Shown here in pieces: positions 48,801 to 60,215 of a stretch of 64,000 nucleotides of DNA. Both the position numbers and the translations under genes were made by a program. The notes under the pieces were generated by a model. It was not told the DNA's origin and ran no database searches. It worked only from the letters and a program-made list of their open reading frames with translations. The DNA comes from Acanthamoeba castellanii str. Neff (Eukaryota; Discosea; Longamoebia; Acanthamoebidae), in assembly GCF_000313135.1 (NCBI RefSeq), contig NW_004457586.1, positions 3,756-67,755 of the forward strand, in the 5' to 3' direction. Every line of letters starts with the position of its first letter. The stretch's first letter is position 1.

Positions 48801-50713
48801 TTATTCTCACCACTCTGGTGGAGTTGATCAACCGAAAGCGCCATGACTCGGAGGCCCTGCACACGGTACTGTCTCCTCAGATCTGGTATTGGTACCTATG
48901 ATCGCCGGCTAACCATGGTTCGCTTTCAGAGCTTGCAATCCCTCAAGGACCACCTGGTCCCCTTCTTCTTCACCCAGGTCCCGGCCACGAAAACGCGCAA
49001 GGGTATGCCTCTCCTCGCTTTTCCCTCCCACGCAGCAAGCGAGTCGCGCCGATTCGGCTCCTTGACACCGACCTTACGCGCATTTATACCACCGTTGCGG
49101 CGTGCTCGTAGCATCCAACATCTACGGTCCCTTCGTGCTGCTGCCGGAGGAGCTCCAGAGGCTGGCCCTGCAGCTCGTCTACTACTTCGATTCCCTGCCG
49201 GCCAAGCTCCTCAAAGCCCTCACCGCTTGCTGTACCGCCCCTCATACCGTTTATTACTCTTACTTATTTCTCATTGCTATGTTCTGTGACTCACTCACTT
49301 CTCTTCGTGTCGTGCTCACCAGCGCGTAATCTCAACATGTCGGTGCTCCGCTACATGACCGAGATTCTCTACCATTCCTACGTCAAGGTACAAGCTAGGC
49401 CTTTCGTTCGTTTCCTATATGCGCAGCAGTGCTCATTGCTCTTTGTCGCGATGACCCCAGGGCGCCTTGTCTCAATTCGAACTGGCCTCTACCGTGCTCT
49501 CGCTGTTGGTGGCCAACTCGGCCAACCGCAAGTACCAGGAGCGGGCCGACGAGGATGAGGATGACGACGGAGAGGAAGTCGAGGAACTGGCGCCGCAGGT
49601 GCGCAAGAGGACGCGAACCAGTAGTGAGGCCACGACGTCGACATCAACGTCGACCTCGACACAGAAGCAAACGCGATCTCGAGCAGTGAAGGACACTCAG
49701 AAGGGGAAGGAGAAAGAGAATGAAATGGAGGTGGTGGTTATGGATGCTGACGACGACGAGGGCGAGCCAGTGGTGGAAGATCGAGTCGCCGCCGCTGGTG
49801 GCGAGAAAGCCGCGGCCAAGGCGGAACGAGCGCGTGCGGAGAGACGCGAGGTGGCCGAGATCATCGTGGCTAACGTGCGTCTGTGGGGCGTTACGGAAGC
49901 GCTCGAGTCCATGCAGGCCATGCTCACCCTCCTTCTGGTACCTTCACTCCCCTCCGCTCAACCACTCCGCACACGCCTGACCCGTTCCCCCCGCCGCCGG
50001 TGTCGATACGCTGCAACAGACCACGGAGGCGACGGACGTGGAGACGAAGGAGGCGCTGCTGCTCTTCCTCTGCCTCTGCGCTCGGACCCGTCGGGCGTCC
50101 CACGACGGTGGCACTGAAGCGGCCCCGACTGGGCTGCCTCAGGGCCTGGCCGCGGTGATGCCGCAGGCCATCTTCGCCTCCCTGACGGCCGACTGGCAGC
50201 AGGCCGAGGAGTCGCTCGCCGCGAAGCGGTACGAGTCGGTGCTCGACATCCTGGCGTCCGATTCGAGCATCCTCTCCGCCTACCTTGCCCTCCTCCTCGA
50301 CAAGCTCGACGGTGCGCTCCCTCTACCGCCTTTCCCAACCACAACCCCTGTGCTGACCTTTCTTGCTTTTCGGCTTGGCAATGCAGGCCAGCGAGATCAG
50401 GTGCTCCATTTGGTTCTGTCTCTGGTTCTCGAGAGTCGCCTGCAGCCCATGTTCGCCGCTGCCGACATCAGAAGCCGACTCCAGCCGCTCGCCTCCGCTC
50501 TCCTCCAGGTACGCTGCGCCACGTTCAGAGGGAGTCAAAGAGATCTCACTCACACCACCTTCCTAACCTCCATCGTCCCTGGAGCGAGAGGGCGTCGTTG
50601 ATGTATGGTCTTACTGATCCCCTTCTTGTTGCCCGCCACAGGGAACGGACACGCTGACACCGGCCCAGCACAAGCTCCAGGTCGAGATGCAGCTGCTCTA
50701 CGGCTCCTTTTGA
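45737..50713 (+). CDS. IPI1: TEX10/Ipi1, Rix1 complex subunit for 60S ribosome biogenesis
   Basis: HEAT-repeat-like component of the Rix1/PELP1-TEX10 complex needed for ITS2 processing and pre-60S maturation in the nucleolus/nucleoplasm. Early exons are 45737-45811, 45934-46044, 46110-46191, 46283-46449, 46518-46567, 46658-46757, 46838-46956 and 47027 onward, all in phase; the last ends EMQLLYGSF at 50713. The N-terminus is basic (MPRVHIKEKKRKRG; KKKAKLGKKAKPSGN) and followed by hallmark text LPEQSLLQDK, LSLQDLLSQCAHYNANVRK and AVLGMKDLFSLHP, as in TEX10/Ipi1. Later parts are helical with an acidic/basic low-complexity stretch near 49540-49760. Later exon borders are less certain. Confidence 0.88.
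47519..47582. repeat. ACGACACG-type minisatellite in TEX10/Ipi1 intron
   Basis: Irregular tandem GACGCGACGC and ACACGACACGC units within an intron of the TEX10/Ipi1 gene. Confidence 0.75.
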
Positions 50714-50948
50714 AAAGGCTGAGAGTTGAGCGAGGGAAGAGCTGCGCGTGTCTTAGGGAGATTCGAAAACGTTCTTGTGGTTGTCGTATTGGCCCGACCT
50801 AACCAACACCGCAATAAATCCAAAGCTTTCCACGTTAAAAGGGACCAATCGGTAAGGGGCGCATCGGGGTTTATTGACGGTGTCATGAGCCGCGTATTGC
50901 CTCCGGACCGCCTTTTTGTCCCGCTCGCCGTACCTACCACCTCACGCC

Positions 50949-53900
50949 ATGGCACCGCGCCGCTGCGGCACCACACCTCGACATGGATTAATGGAGTGGA
51001 CCACCTTGTTCTCCCTCCTCCTTCTCCTCACCCTTGTCGCCTCTCCCGTTTCTTGTTCTACTTCGCCCTCTTCAACCTCAACCTCTTCATCTTCTGTTTC
51101 TGCCACAAGGCTTCGAAGCCAACCGGCGCTGTCTTCGTCTCCTCCGTTGGCGGAGCGAGCGAGCTCGAATGTGGCGTGCGTGCCGTACCAGGGCGCGCCG
51201 GCCACCGGCGGCAAGTGCGACTACGTCATCCTGCCAGCCGCTTCGCCCTACCCGGCCAACATTCTCCTCCGGTACTACTCCTACCCACCCACCCCACCAT
51301 CACCCACCGCTATTCTGGACCTTTCTTCTCCTCCTTCGAATCTTCCTTCTCCTCCTCTTTGTGATGGGGGTTCATGGCACACCAGTCGCAGGAGAGGATA
51401 GCTATCCTCGTGTGTCAGAGTCCACTATCGCGGAGGTTTCTCCGCCACTCGGGCGCTTTGGCGCAAAATGACTGGCGCCCTTTTGCAAGTGTGCTAAAGC
51501 AACTCTCTTCCTCTGGTCTATGATCATAGTAATGCCACCTATGCTGAGCTGGACGAAGAGGTCGGGGCCAAGGTTCGGGACCTCCCTCCTCTCACATGAG
51601 AGCAAACGTTTTTTTTTTTAATGAGCCCGAACCCTGTGTAACCGCCCACGCGTGCCGTGCGTGCTTGTGCAGACGGTGCTGATGGGCGCCTTCTTTCCGC
51701 CCGAGTGCCGCAACCCGCTGCTGGCGCTCACCTGCATGGGCTCCTTCACCCACTGCCGCTTTTCTACCGTGCCCAGCTTTGATGGTACTGGCGAACCGCC
51801 TCGGTGGTTTGCATTGTTGGCATTTTTCACCAATCAAGTGTCACCTTACCTCCGTTCTCGTCGGTACCATCAGTGTATCCACCGTGCAGGTCGGTGTGCG
51901 AAGCTGTTCTGTTGGGTTGCACGGCGTTCTTTGAGTCGCAGGGCATGACGGTACGAGCCACGTTCGTCCCTTCGGCCAACGAGTCTGCTGCAACACCAAA
52001 AATGCTGTAACCACGGATTTGTTGCTGTTGTGTGCTTCAGAGCCAGCTGCCGGATTGCGACATGACCGACAACAGCACCGGCACGGTCGTGCCCGCCTTT
52101 CCTCCCGACGGCACGCAGTGCCTTGCCATGCCCGGCAATCTCTGTACCTTCTTCTCCATGTTTCCATGTTTCCATGTTGTCGATGTTGTCGATGTTGTCG
52201 GTGTTAACTGACGGTGGCGAGCGATGGCGTGTCACACAGTCGTGCCGTACAGTCAGGTGGACTGCCCGTATCCGCTCAGGTACAACCGGGACGAGGAGGA
52301 CTCGTTCGCCGAGTCGGACTACGACGGGCAGGTCATGTGCGTGATGCCCTGTCCCAACCCCATGTGGACCGACAGCGAATGGAACGGCGGCATCGTCGCC
52401 ATGATGATCGTCTCCGGCATCTCCTTCCTCCTCGCCACCTGCCTCGTACTCTTCCTCCCCCCCCCGCCGCCCCGAATTTCACCTCAAGCCCAACGCCACT
52501 TGACGCCCCTCCCCCCCGGATTGCAGGTGGTGACCCTGTGCATGCGCCCCAGCAAGCGCCGCTACCCCGGCATACTCTACATCTACATCGTACCACTTAC
52601 TACTACGACTACTTCTACTACTTCTACTACTACCCACGCATTGTCCTCAGTACTGATACACGCTTGGCGGTGGGGGGGGGGTTTACAGTCGATCTGCTCG
52701 ATGGCGGTGGCGTTCATGGTGATCTTCTTTCCCATCATCTCTGGCGGCCCCACGCGCATGGTGTGCACTCGGGTACGGCTGGGTCCACGCTCCCCAGGGC
52801 TTGGGTTGGGTTTGCTGCGCTTTTTAGTAAGCTGACATTATAACTCCGAACGTACACACGCCCAGGGCGATCCGCCGGTCGAGGTCACGTTCGACAACGC
52901 GCGGGAGCACGACGGAGCGGGAGTGCCGTGCGTGCTGCAGGGCATGGGCATCCTCTACTTTGCCTTGGCCGCCAACTTCTGGTGGCTGGCCCTCTGCATC
53001 AATGTCTTCGAGGTATATTTACGCACGCCCACGACGGGCCCTCATGCTTGCCTCTTCTAGACCATCAACTCAACTGGGGGTTATTGTACGCAGATGGTGT
53101 TCCTTGGACGCAGCGTGCACGTCGTACGTCAGTGGCACCTCTTCTACCACATCTTCGCCTGGGGCGCGCCTCTCCTCGGCGTCATTATCGTCCTGGCCGG
53201 CACCGTACGCCTCACCACGACCACCAGCCACGACCACCAGCCACACCACCAGCCACCACCACCAGCCACCACCACCAGCCACCACCAACACACTGGCCCG
53301 ACTCGCTTCGGTCTTTCTCACATATGAAACGTTGTGTCGGCTGGTGCGCAGTCATTCGGCGCGCTCCCGGCGGTCCCGTATTGCTTCGTGGCCGGCAACG
53401 AGTGGTGGCAGTGGACCATCTTCTACATTCCGGTCGTTTCGTGTCTGATCATCGGCACCATCCTCATCATTGCCTCTGTCATCCGCTTCATCCGGGTACC
53501 TCATCTCTCTCGCTTTCGCTTTCGCTTTCTTCGCATTCTGCCAACTCGAGGGGGTCATCGCGTTTAGGTCCGATTCCGCTTCAAGGGCCAGGAGGGCCAA
53601 AAGATTGCCCAGGTAACTTGCGCCACGCACTGTCTGCGCTGTGTGCGGCACGGGATTGACAACAACCTCCCTCAACACACGTTCTTCTTCTTCCTCCTCC
53701 ATTTTTTTATCAACCAGACGGCGCGCTTGCTGCTGCTCATAGTCATGTATTGGTTGCTCCTCCTCTACCCTGTGATCTATCGCATCTACACCCGAGCAAG
53801 CGAAGGTACGCACCGCTCGGCTGTGTGACCCGGTTGGAACGAGCCGCAGCCATTGACCCACGAACGCGCAGACGAGATCGCCGACGCTGTCGAGCAGCAA

Positions 53901-54561
53901 GTGACCTGCAGTGCTAACACGGGGACAGCCTGGTACGCGCCCGCCCGTGCGACCTACATTGGCGCAATCAATCGATCTGTTTGGGAGCTCACCCGGTGCC
54001 ACGTGATTGCTCACAGTGAGCAAGAGCATCGGCTGAACGTTGGGTCGTGGTTCCTCATGCTCATTGATCTGGGCGCACACGGCTTCGTGGTATTCGTGGG
54101 CTGCCTCTCCTGGGTGCGTGCCGTTTACTACAGCCAACTGCACCAACAGCAGAACCCGAAAGCACACACTGTCGCGGTTGTCCGGCCAGCCACTCACCCA
54201 TCCAACCAACTCGCAGGAGATGATCTACTTCTGGTGGCGCGCCAACAAACTCCTGTACACTCGGCCCTGGCGAGAAGCCATCGCCGAAATCAAGGTACTC
54301 CGAACCATGCACTTCCCTCCTTTTGGTGCGCACTCTCACACGATCCGCGCGCGCAGGAATTGATCACGCACGACGAAAGCGCGAGCAGCAGCAGCAGTAG
54401 CAGCAGCAAGTTTAGGATGAGGTACGCCGGGTTGGGGTGCATGCCCGGTAACCAACCACGCACAGCAACTTCTTCTCACACCTGCTACGGCTTGGCACAG
54501 ATCGCAAGTGTCCAAGACTACGACCACGACAAGCAGCACCGACTCGGATGAGGAGATCTAG
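50949..54561 (+). CDS. Frizzled/Smoothened-like receptor (FZ cysteine-rich domain plus 7TM)
   Basis: Cell-surface receptor of the amoebozoan frizzled/smoothened-like (fsl) type. It opens with a basic stretch and a hydrophobic signal peptide (LFSLLLLLTLVASPVS). A FZ-like cysteine-rich domain is spread over several exons: VACVPYQG, PPECRNPLLALTCMGSFTHC, PPCRSVCEAVLLGC, LPDCDM and GTQCLAM. The 7TM part follows: IVAMMIVSGISFLLATCLVL, SICSMAVAFMVIFFPIISG, GILYFALAANFWWLALCI, FGALPAVPYCFV, FYIPVVSCLIIGTILIIASV and LLLLIVMYWLLLLYPVIY. The C-terminal tail is Ser/Thr-rich, ending STDSDEEI before a TAG at 54559-54561. The ligand is unknown; Wnt genes are not expected in such organisms. Confidence 0.86.
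53217..53290. repeat. CCACCAG-type repeat in receptor intron
   Basis: CCACCAG and CCACCAC blocks are repeated within an intron of the Frizzled-like gene. Confidence 0.75.
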
Positions 54562-54675
54562 AGAGATGGGCCAACCCTGCGGGAACCGAAGCGAAGCGAG
54601 CAAACGGCAATTATGTGGGTGTGGAGTGTACGAGTTATAAAGGGGGAGGAGAGAGAGAGAAGGAAAGGTCACAGC

Positions 54676-55526
54676 TCAGACTACATCCGTCTCCTCCTTC
54701 TTGTCGAACAGGTCCGGTGAGTGCGGCGAGGGGATGCGATGACGAGTAAGGATCGCCTCTTCGGCCTGCTTCGCCGCGTCGGCCTCGAGAATGATCACCC
54801 TGCCAGTGACGTGGCGCAGGGCTGGAGTGTTACAAGTTGCACGCCTGCAGTTGTTGTACGTAGGAGGTGTGCGGGTGCGTACACATGTTCATCAAAATCG
54901 AAGCGCAGATAGGGCTGCTTGTTGGCCGCGACCAGCTTCGCAAGTTGCTTGAGGTTTTTGATCTGCAAATAGAATGGGAGTTGGTAGTGTGGTGTGTGGT
55001 GTGTGGTGTGTGGTGTGTGGTGTGTGGTGTGTGGTGTGTGGTGTGTGGTGTGTGGTGTGTGGTGTGTGGTGTGTGGTGTGTGGTGTGTGGTGTGTGGTGT
55101 GTGGTGTGTGGTGTGTGGTGTGTGTGTGCCGCACCTTCTGGTCGTTGAATCGCAGAAGTTGCAGGTTCGTCATCTGCTGATAGCCGTAGTTGATCTCGTG
55201 CACCAGAACCGCGGAGAGGATCACCACCTGCCAGCCGCAGAGATCAGCATCGTCAGTTGCCAGCCGCCCTTGTCCCAATACAGGGTAGCTACGCTGGTAT
55301 CCAGGAGTCGCACCTCTTGGTCGGGCTCCTCCATGTATTCGGTGAGCGCCTTCATGCACAGCTTTCGCGGGGAGCTGTTGTACCAGTCTTCGCCGTACTG
55401 AAAATAGAAGTGAGAGCCCTGAAAAGAACCACAGCCGCCACCACCACAATCACGGGCCGATGCCGAACCTCTTGCAGGTAGGGCTGCGTAAGCGGCGTGA
55501 AGACCAGACCGCCGTGGATGAAGAAG

Positions 55527-55567
<41 letters not shown>

Positions 55568-57892
55568 AAAGGGTCAGAGGCGTCATAAAAGGTGGAGGAG
55601 GTTGCGAGATCTGGTACCTTGGCCGCTGATCGAATCTGTGGATGGGCACCAGGGGCTGGACGGGGCTGAGCTGCACGCTGACCTCCTGTTTCTGCATCGG
55701 TCGAACCAGGTGATGGTTATCAATCACGACACCATTACAGCAGTGTGAGCGAACGCGAGTGTGGTCGATGACACACCAACCGTCTGTGCGCGAACACCGT
55801 ACCTCGCCATTGCGCAGGATCTCAAGTCGGCAGTACTCGCCGACCTGCTTCATCGACGTCACGTAGTCGAAGAAAATCCGCTCGCCTGGGTACATGGCAC
55901 GAACGGTGGAAACCCAGATGTGAGTCCCATAGCAACCGTTGGCCAGCAATTGGCGCTAAAGGAGGCCCTTGGTAAGGGAACGAACGTTTTCGGAAGGCCA
56001 CGGTGCCGTCGTTGGCGATGCGGTTGCCGTCGATGGAGAGGAGGACGTCGTCCTTCTGCAGGACGCCCTTCGCCTTGGACACCGCCTCCACGTGATTCAC
56101 CAGCACGCCCGTCTGGTCACCATGGTGCAAAAGGTTGGATTGTGTCTCGTTGCATCTCGTGGTGCGTGTGCGTGTGGTGTGTGGTGTGGTGTGTGTCCCG
56201 GTATACTGTACGATGTCGCGCGCCATCTTGTGGAAGTGGCGCAGCTGCGGGTTGTCCATTGGCTGACACTGGATGCCCAGCGCGCCGAATCCCTGATCGC
56301 ATGTGCACACTGTTAGAGCCAAATGGGGGGGGGGGTAAATGCAATGGAGCAGAACAAACTGCGTCGTTTGGGCGAGTACCGTGTACTTGCCGTGCAGTTC
56401 GATGTCCTTGAGGAAGTGCTTGATAATAGGCACGGGGATGATGAAGCCCATGTTCTCGGCGTTCACGAGGCTTTGGAAAGCCACGCCAACGACCTATTCA
56501 CACAATTAATTGTTAATAGTTGAAGCAAACGTTACACACGGCACCCCGCCAGCGAACAAGAAGGTAAGGCAGTGTGTACCTTGTCATCTTTCAGCACGGG
56601 ACCTCCGCTGTTGCCCGGGTTGATTGCTGCGTCGATCTGGACGGCGAGTAGGTGTCCCGAAGCTGCGCACACCGCAAAGCGAGGGCCATGAGCCTTGGGC
56701 TGAGCCTACGCGGAGGCAGGTGGTCCGGCAGGCACGACGAAGGAATGACGTACCGTGGGCATACCGCTGCGGCTCGATCCGAGACACGACCCCGCGCGTG
56801 ACGGAGATGGTGTCGCCGCCGGTGGGGTAGCCCACCACCGCGACTGTGTCTTGCAGATGCTGACGCGCCGTGTCGTATCGTATGTTAGCGATTTTCCATA
56901 AATATTCTGTGTGTGTTGTGTGTGTGTGTGTGTGTTGTGTTGTGTTGTGTGTGTGTGTTCTCGTACCGGAACATCGCCCAGCTCAAGAGGTGTGATGTCA
57001 GTCCAGAAGTCGTCTTCAGTGACCGTGAGGAGAGCCTGCATGATCGTATTAGGAAGCGCGCCAGTTGTAAGCCCCGGCCAGGATGTTCAATACATGTGAA
57101 ATGCAGGGCTGTTCGCACCAGATCACAGTCGTGAGCAACCGAGAGGACTTTGGCGGGATATTTCTGCGTGCCGCTGAACTTCTTCACTGCGATGTAGGTG
57201 TGGTCGGCCACCACCTGCACACACACACACACACACACACGACACACACACACACACACACACACACAGGGCGGCGGTTGGGTCATCAAGTCTGGCGCCG
57301 GTCTCGAATAAGGTCAGGTGCACGCACATGCGCGTTGGTGAGGATCCGACGACCGGACAGGGCAAACGCCGAGCCCACCTTCTCCGAGGTAGCCTTCATC
57401 TGCCACTGTCGATGTGCGCAGTGGTGGGTGGTGAGGACCACAGACAGCTGAGAGCGATTATGAGGCTGGCGGCGCGTACAGGCATGACGTAGTTGGGGCT
57501 GGTCACGTGGCTGTACACCTTGATGACTGGTTCAAGAGGAAGCATGTTGGTACTCTCCTCCCAGTTGGCTTCCTCGATCGGCACCTCCTGCACGTCATCG
57601 GGCACGAGTGGAGGCAGGGCGGGGCTTGCTGCCAAGAGGTTTACATTGTTCGAGAGATTAAATCGACAAAATCGCAAAGAATCTCCTGCACAGTACCCTT
57701 GCGTGCCTCGACGACGGAGCTGGTGTGGAAGGGACTGGTGCGCTTTCTCGCCAAGGTGAGAACGCCTGGAAATTACAAGATTAGAGATAATCTCATAATG
57801 GTGGGCCAAGAATGATTGCCTTGTCGAGCACGGGTACAGCGGGCGGCATTAAATCCGTGTGCACAACGTTGCACTGTGCTAGTGTGCCTCAT
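54676..57892 (-). CDS. Deg/HtrA-family serine protease (DEG9-like)
   Basis: Trypsin-like Deg protease for protein quality control. Exon 1 (57892-57838) and exon 2 (57765-57697) join in phase to give an Arg-rich N-terminus (MRHTSTVQRCAHGFNAAR), which could be an organelle-targeting peptide. The catalytic triad is visible: His in GRRILTNAH, Asp in AHDCDL followed by LLTVTEDDFW, and Ser in AAINPGNSGGPV. Between them lie VVGYPTGGDTISVTRGVVSR and GVAFQSLVNAENMGFIIP. PDZ text follows (GVLVNHVEAVSKAKGVLQKD; VLLSIDGNRIANDGTVAFR), then a C-terminal extension with VVILSAVLVHEINYGYQQ, as in plant DEG9-type proteins. It ends DLFDKKEETDVV. Introns carry long GT-rich repeats. Confidence 0.9.
54989..55124. 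repeat. 7-bp (GGTGTGT)n minisatellite in intron
   Basis: About 19 nearly perfect GGTGTGT units between two exons of the Deg protease gene. Confidence 0.95.
55529..55564. repeat. (GT)n microsatellite in intron
   Basis: About 18 GT units in another intron of the Deg protease gene. Confidence 0.95.
57217..57269. repeat. (AC)n microsatellite in intron
   Basis: Two AC runs split by a CGAC interruption, within an intron of the Deg protease gene. Confidence 0.9.
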
Positions 57893-58002
57893 AAGTTCAC
57901 CCGTTTGCTGCCATCTGCGCAGCATTGTGCCAATATACCAGGAATAAAGGAAAGGAAAATAGAAAACGTGTTGGCAAACAAATAACAAATGTAAAAAGAT
58001 GT

Positions 58003-58087
58003 TGGACGAAGTGGGATTCGAACCCACGCCTGGAGACCCAGACTACGACCTGAACGTAGCGCCTTAGACCAACTCGGCCATCCGTCC
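58003..58087 (-). tRNA. tRNA-Leu(CAG)
   Basis: An 85-base cloverleaf on the minus strand with a GGACGGA/TTCGTCC acceptor stem and a long variable arm (class II). The anticodon arm CTACG-TTCAGGT-CGTAG has anticodon CAG, and the T arm contains GGTTCGAATCC. A T-run terminator follows (CATCTTTTT). The sequence is identical to the copy at 63229. Confidence 0.95.
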
Positions 58088-58207
58088 GTTGGACGTAAAT
58101 TTCGCTTCTGGCTGTGGCTTCAAGCAACACATGTCTCTGCCCAAGCAGAAGAATTTACGTGGGTGGAGAGTGAGGAAGGGAAACGCGAGTTAAGAAGGAG
58201 CTCGCGG

Positions 58208-60108
58208 TCAGGGCCTCGGGCACACATCTACGGTGACTGGTCGATGGTCTGTAATCAACTCACCTTCGATCTTGGGATCGATGTTGGTGCCCACCTCATA
58301 GCGCACCACGTCCATGATCGAGTGGCGCGCTCCAGGATCGCCTCCGTGCCTTCTCACAAAGATGTGATCGATAGTAATTCCTTTTGTGGTGCCGGTGTGC
58401 GTTAGACTGCAAGCGCTCGAGGGCGGCAAAGCCGTTGAGAGCGGCGGCCAAAGTAGGCAGCTGTACGCACCCACAGAGCGCTTGCTCCATCCAGTGAAGG
58501 TGCCTGAAGACCGCTTGGCCACCGGGCTAACGTCCAGTGCGTTGTCAAGAACCAAACCTGCTGATCGCCATGGCAGCACACGCGGATAAGCTGCTGGCCG
58601 CTCGCTACGTGCAATGAAGGGAAGGGAAAAAAGCGAACCCCAGGTTTGACTATCAGAAAAAGCCTGCAGTGCTTTGTGGCCGGTGTCCACGTTCATGTCG
58701 CCCATCACCACCACCCTCGCCGTGGCCAGTTCGTCGTTCTTGACCAAGGTATCGAGCATGTGTGCCATGATTGTCTTCACTCCTTCGATCTAGGCCCAGC
58801 AATCAGTTAAAAACGTGCAGCGGAAAGCCTGCTGATCGGGAGAGCAGTTTACCTGAGCCAAGACGCTCTCATGGTCGAGGTGAGTGTTGAAGAAGTAGAG
58901 ACACGGAGCGCTGGCCTGCTCCTGTCCCACCGCTTCGAAACGACCCCAAGTGCACACTCGGCAGCCTGTGCGCCGATCCATGATGAGAGTCACGGTACGG
59001 TCTGGTCGCTGCAATCAGAAGGTGCCCTTAGGTGAGTACAAGCGCTGTTCCAGGACCTGGAGCCAGGCTCACGGGGCGTCTCCGACAGCCAGAATTGCCC
59101 GCTGGATCATCGCAAAAAGATAAGAATAGCCGAACGCTGGGCACACGCAAGGAGAAAGAGGACGAGGAGTACCTCTCCACACAACGATACTTGGTGGTGA
59201 GGAAGAAGATCGGCGAATACTCCCCCGCCTCGCGCCCGTCGTCCCTTCCCTGCCCCAGACCCGTGTACCTGCAGCGTTGTTTCATCATTGGTTCAGAGTC
59301 GCGCTTGAAAGTCTACCGGTAGGGAAGGGGGCAAGGGCGTCACCATGGCAGTCCGGCACGGATGTCTTGCACCTGGTGGTGCAGGGGCTCCTGCACACCG
59401 AAGAAATCTACTCTCCGTGGAGAGAACAGAGTTCAGTACAGAGGCCCACGGCGCAGGTGCCTGCGGAGAGGGTTTTCGCGGACCAGGCCTCTGCTCGGCG
59501 ATGGCGCGGATGAACCCTTCCTTGCGGTTGGCCCACCGGTGTCGTCCGTCTCGTGACGTGTCAAAGCGGCAATTGAACGTCATGAAACGCATGCCCTGCT
59601 TCTGCGGCATGGGGCGGACAAGCAGCGCGCTGGACTGCGACACATTCAAAGCACCCTGAGGCAACAAGGATCCAGTGGGAGGGTGGGCGGTGGAGATATG
59701 TACGGCCCACACGGCGTGCACTTCGCTCGGCTCGTCGGGCACGGTAAGCTGCCTGTTGGGACCATCCTGCCAGCGGACCACGGCGCCTTCAGTGGCCACG
59801 GCAAATTTGAACTCCTGCACAGTTCCTGTGTCGCCCCCAAGTCAGCAACGCGGGGGGGGTTCGGCGGGGGCACTCACCACTAGGCAGGACCACGCTCTTG
59901 ACCCACACACCATGGCCCACGCAGTCCATCCTGCAGCACAGGCCGCTTAGACGAGCCCTACAAAACCTCGCCGTTGGGGGGGGGGCGCAAACCAGGAGGA
60001 AGGGTGGGTGGGCTGCCATTGGGCGAGTACGGCGTGGTCACCCACCAGTGCCAGCCTCTCGCCCGGGCGTGTGTCGCTGTAGTGTATCCTGAGCTCCACC
60101 GTCGTCAT
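58208..60108 (-). CDS. EEP-superfamily hydrolase with N-terminal CBM20 starch-binding domain
   Basis: Endonuclease/exonuclease/phosphatase-fold enzyme; the substrate cannot be told. Exons include 60108-59993, 59930-59878, 59825-59484, 59410-59344, 59268-59173, 59101-59040, 59001-58853 and 58789 onward. Residues about 1-100 look like CBM20: LRIHYSDTRPGERLALVGD, VWVKSVVLPSG, VQEFKFAVATEG and RWQDGPNRQLTVPD. The catalytic part starts MRFMTFNCRFD and carries VQEPL, GLGQGRDDGREAGEYSPIFF, FFNTHLDHES, GDMNVD, IDHIFVRRH and ITDHRPVTVD, which supply the expected metal and phosphate ligands. The short exon between GDMNVD and TIDHIF is not fully resolved. No secretion signal is apparent, suggesting a cytosolic role. 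Confidence 0.85.
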
Positions 60109-60215
60109 CCTACTTCCCCCTCTTGATGCTCGTGCTCGTGGTGCTGTACTATTTTCTCTATTTTGTTTGCTGAAAGAGGAACAGCAGAAACGGTTCAGCT
60201 GTCGGACCAAGACGT

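Noticed and set aside
54867..55180. Regular direct repeats resembling a CRISPR array or a Trp-Cys-Val repeat protein
   Set aside because: The unit is a 7-bp tandem repeat with no spacers and lies within an intron of the Deg protease gene.
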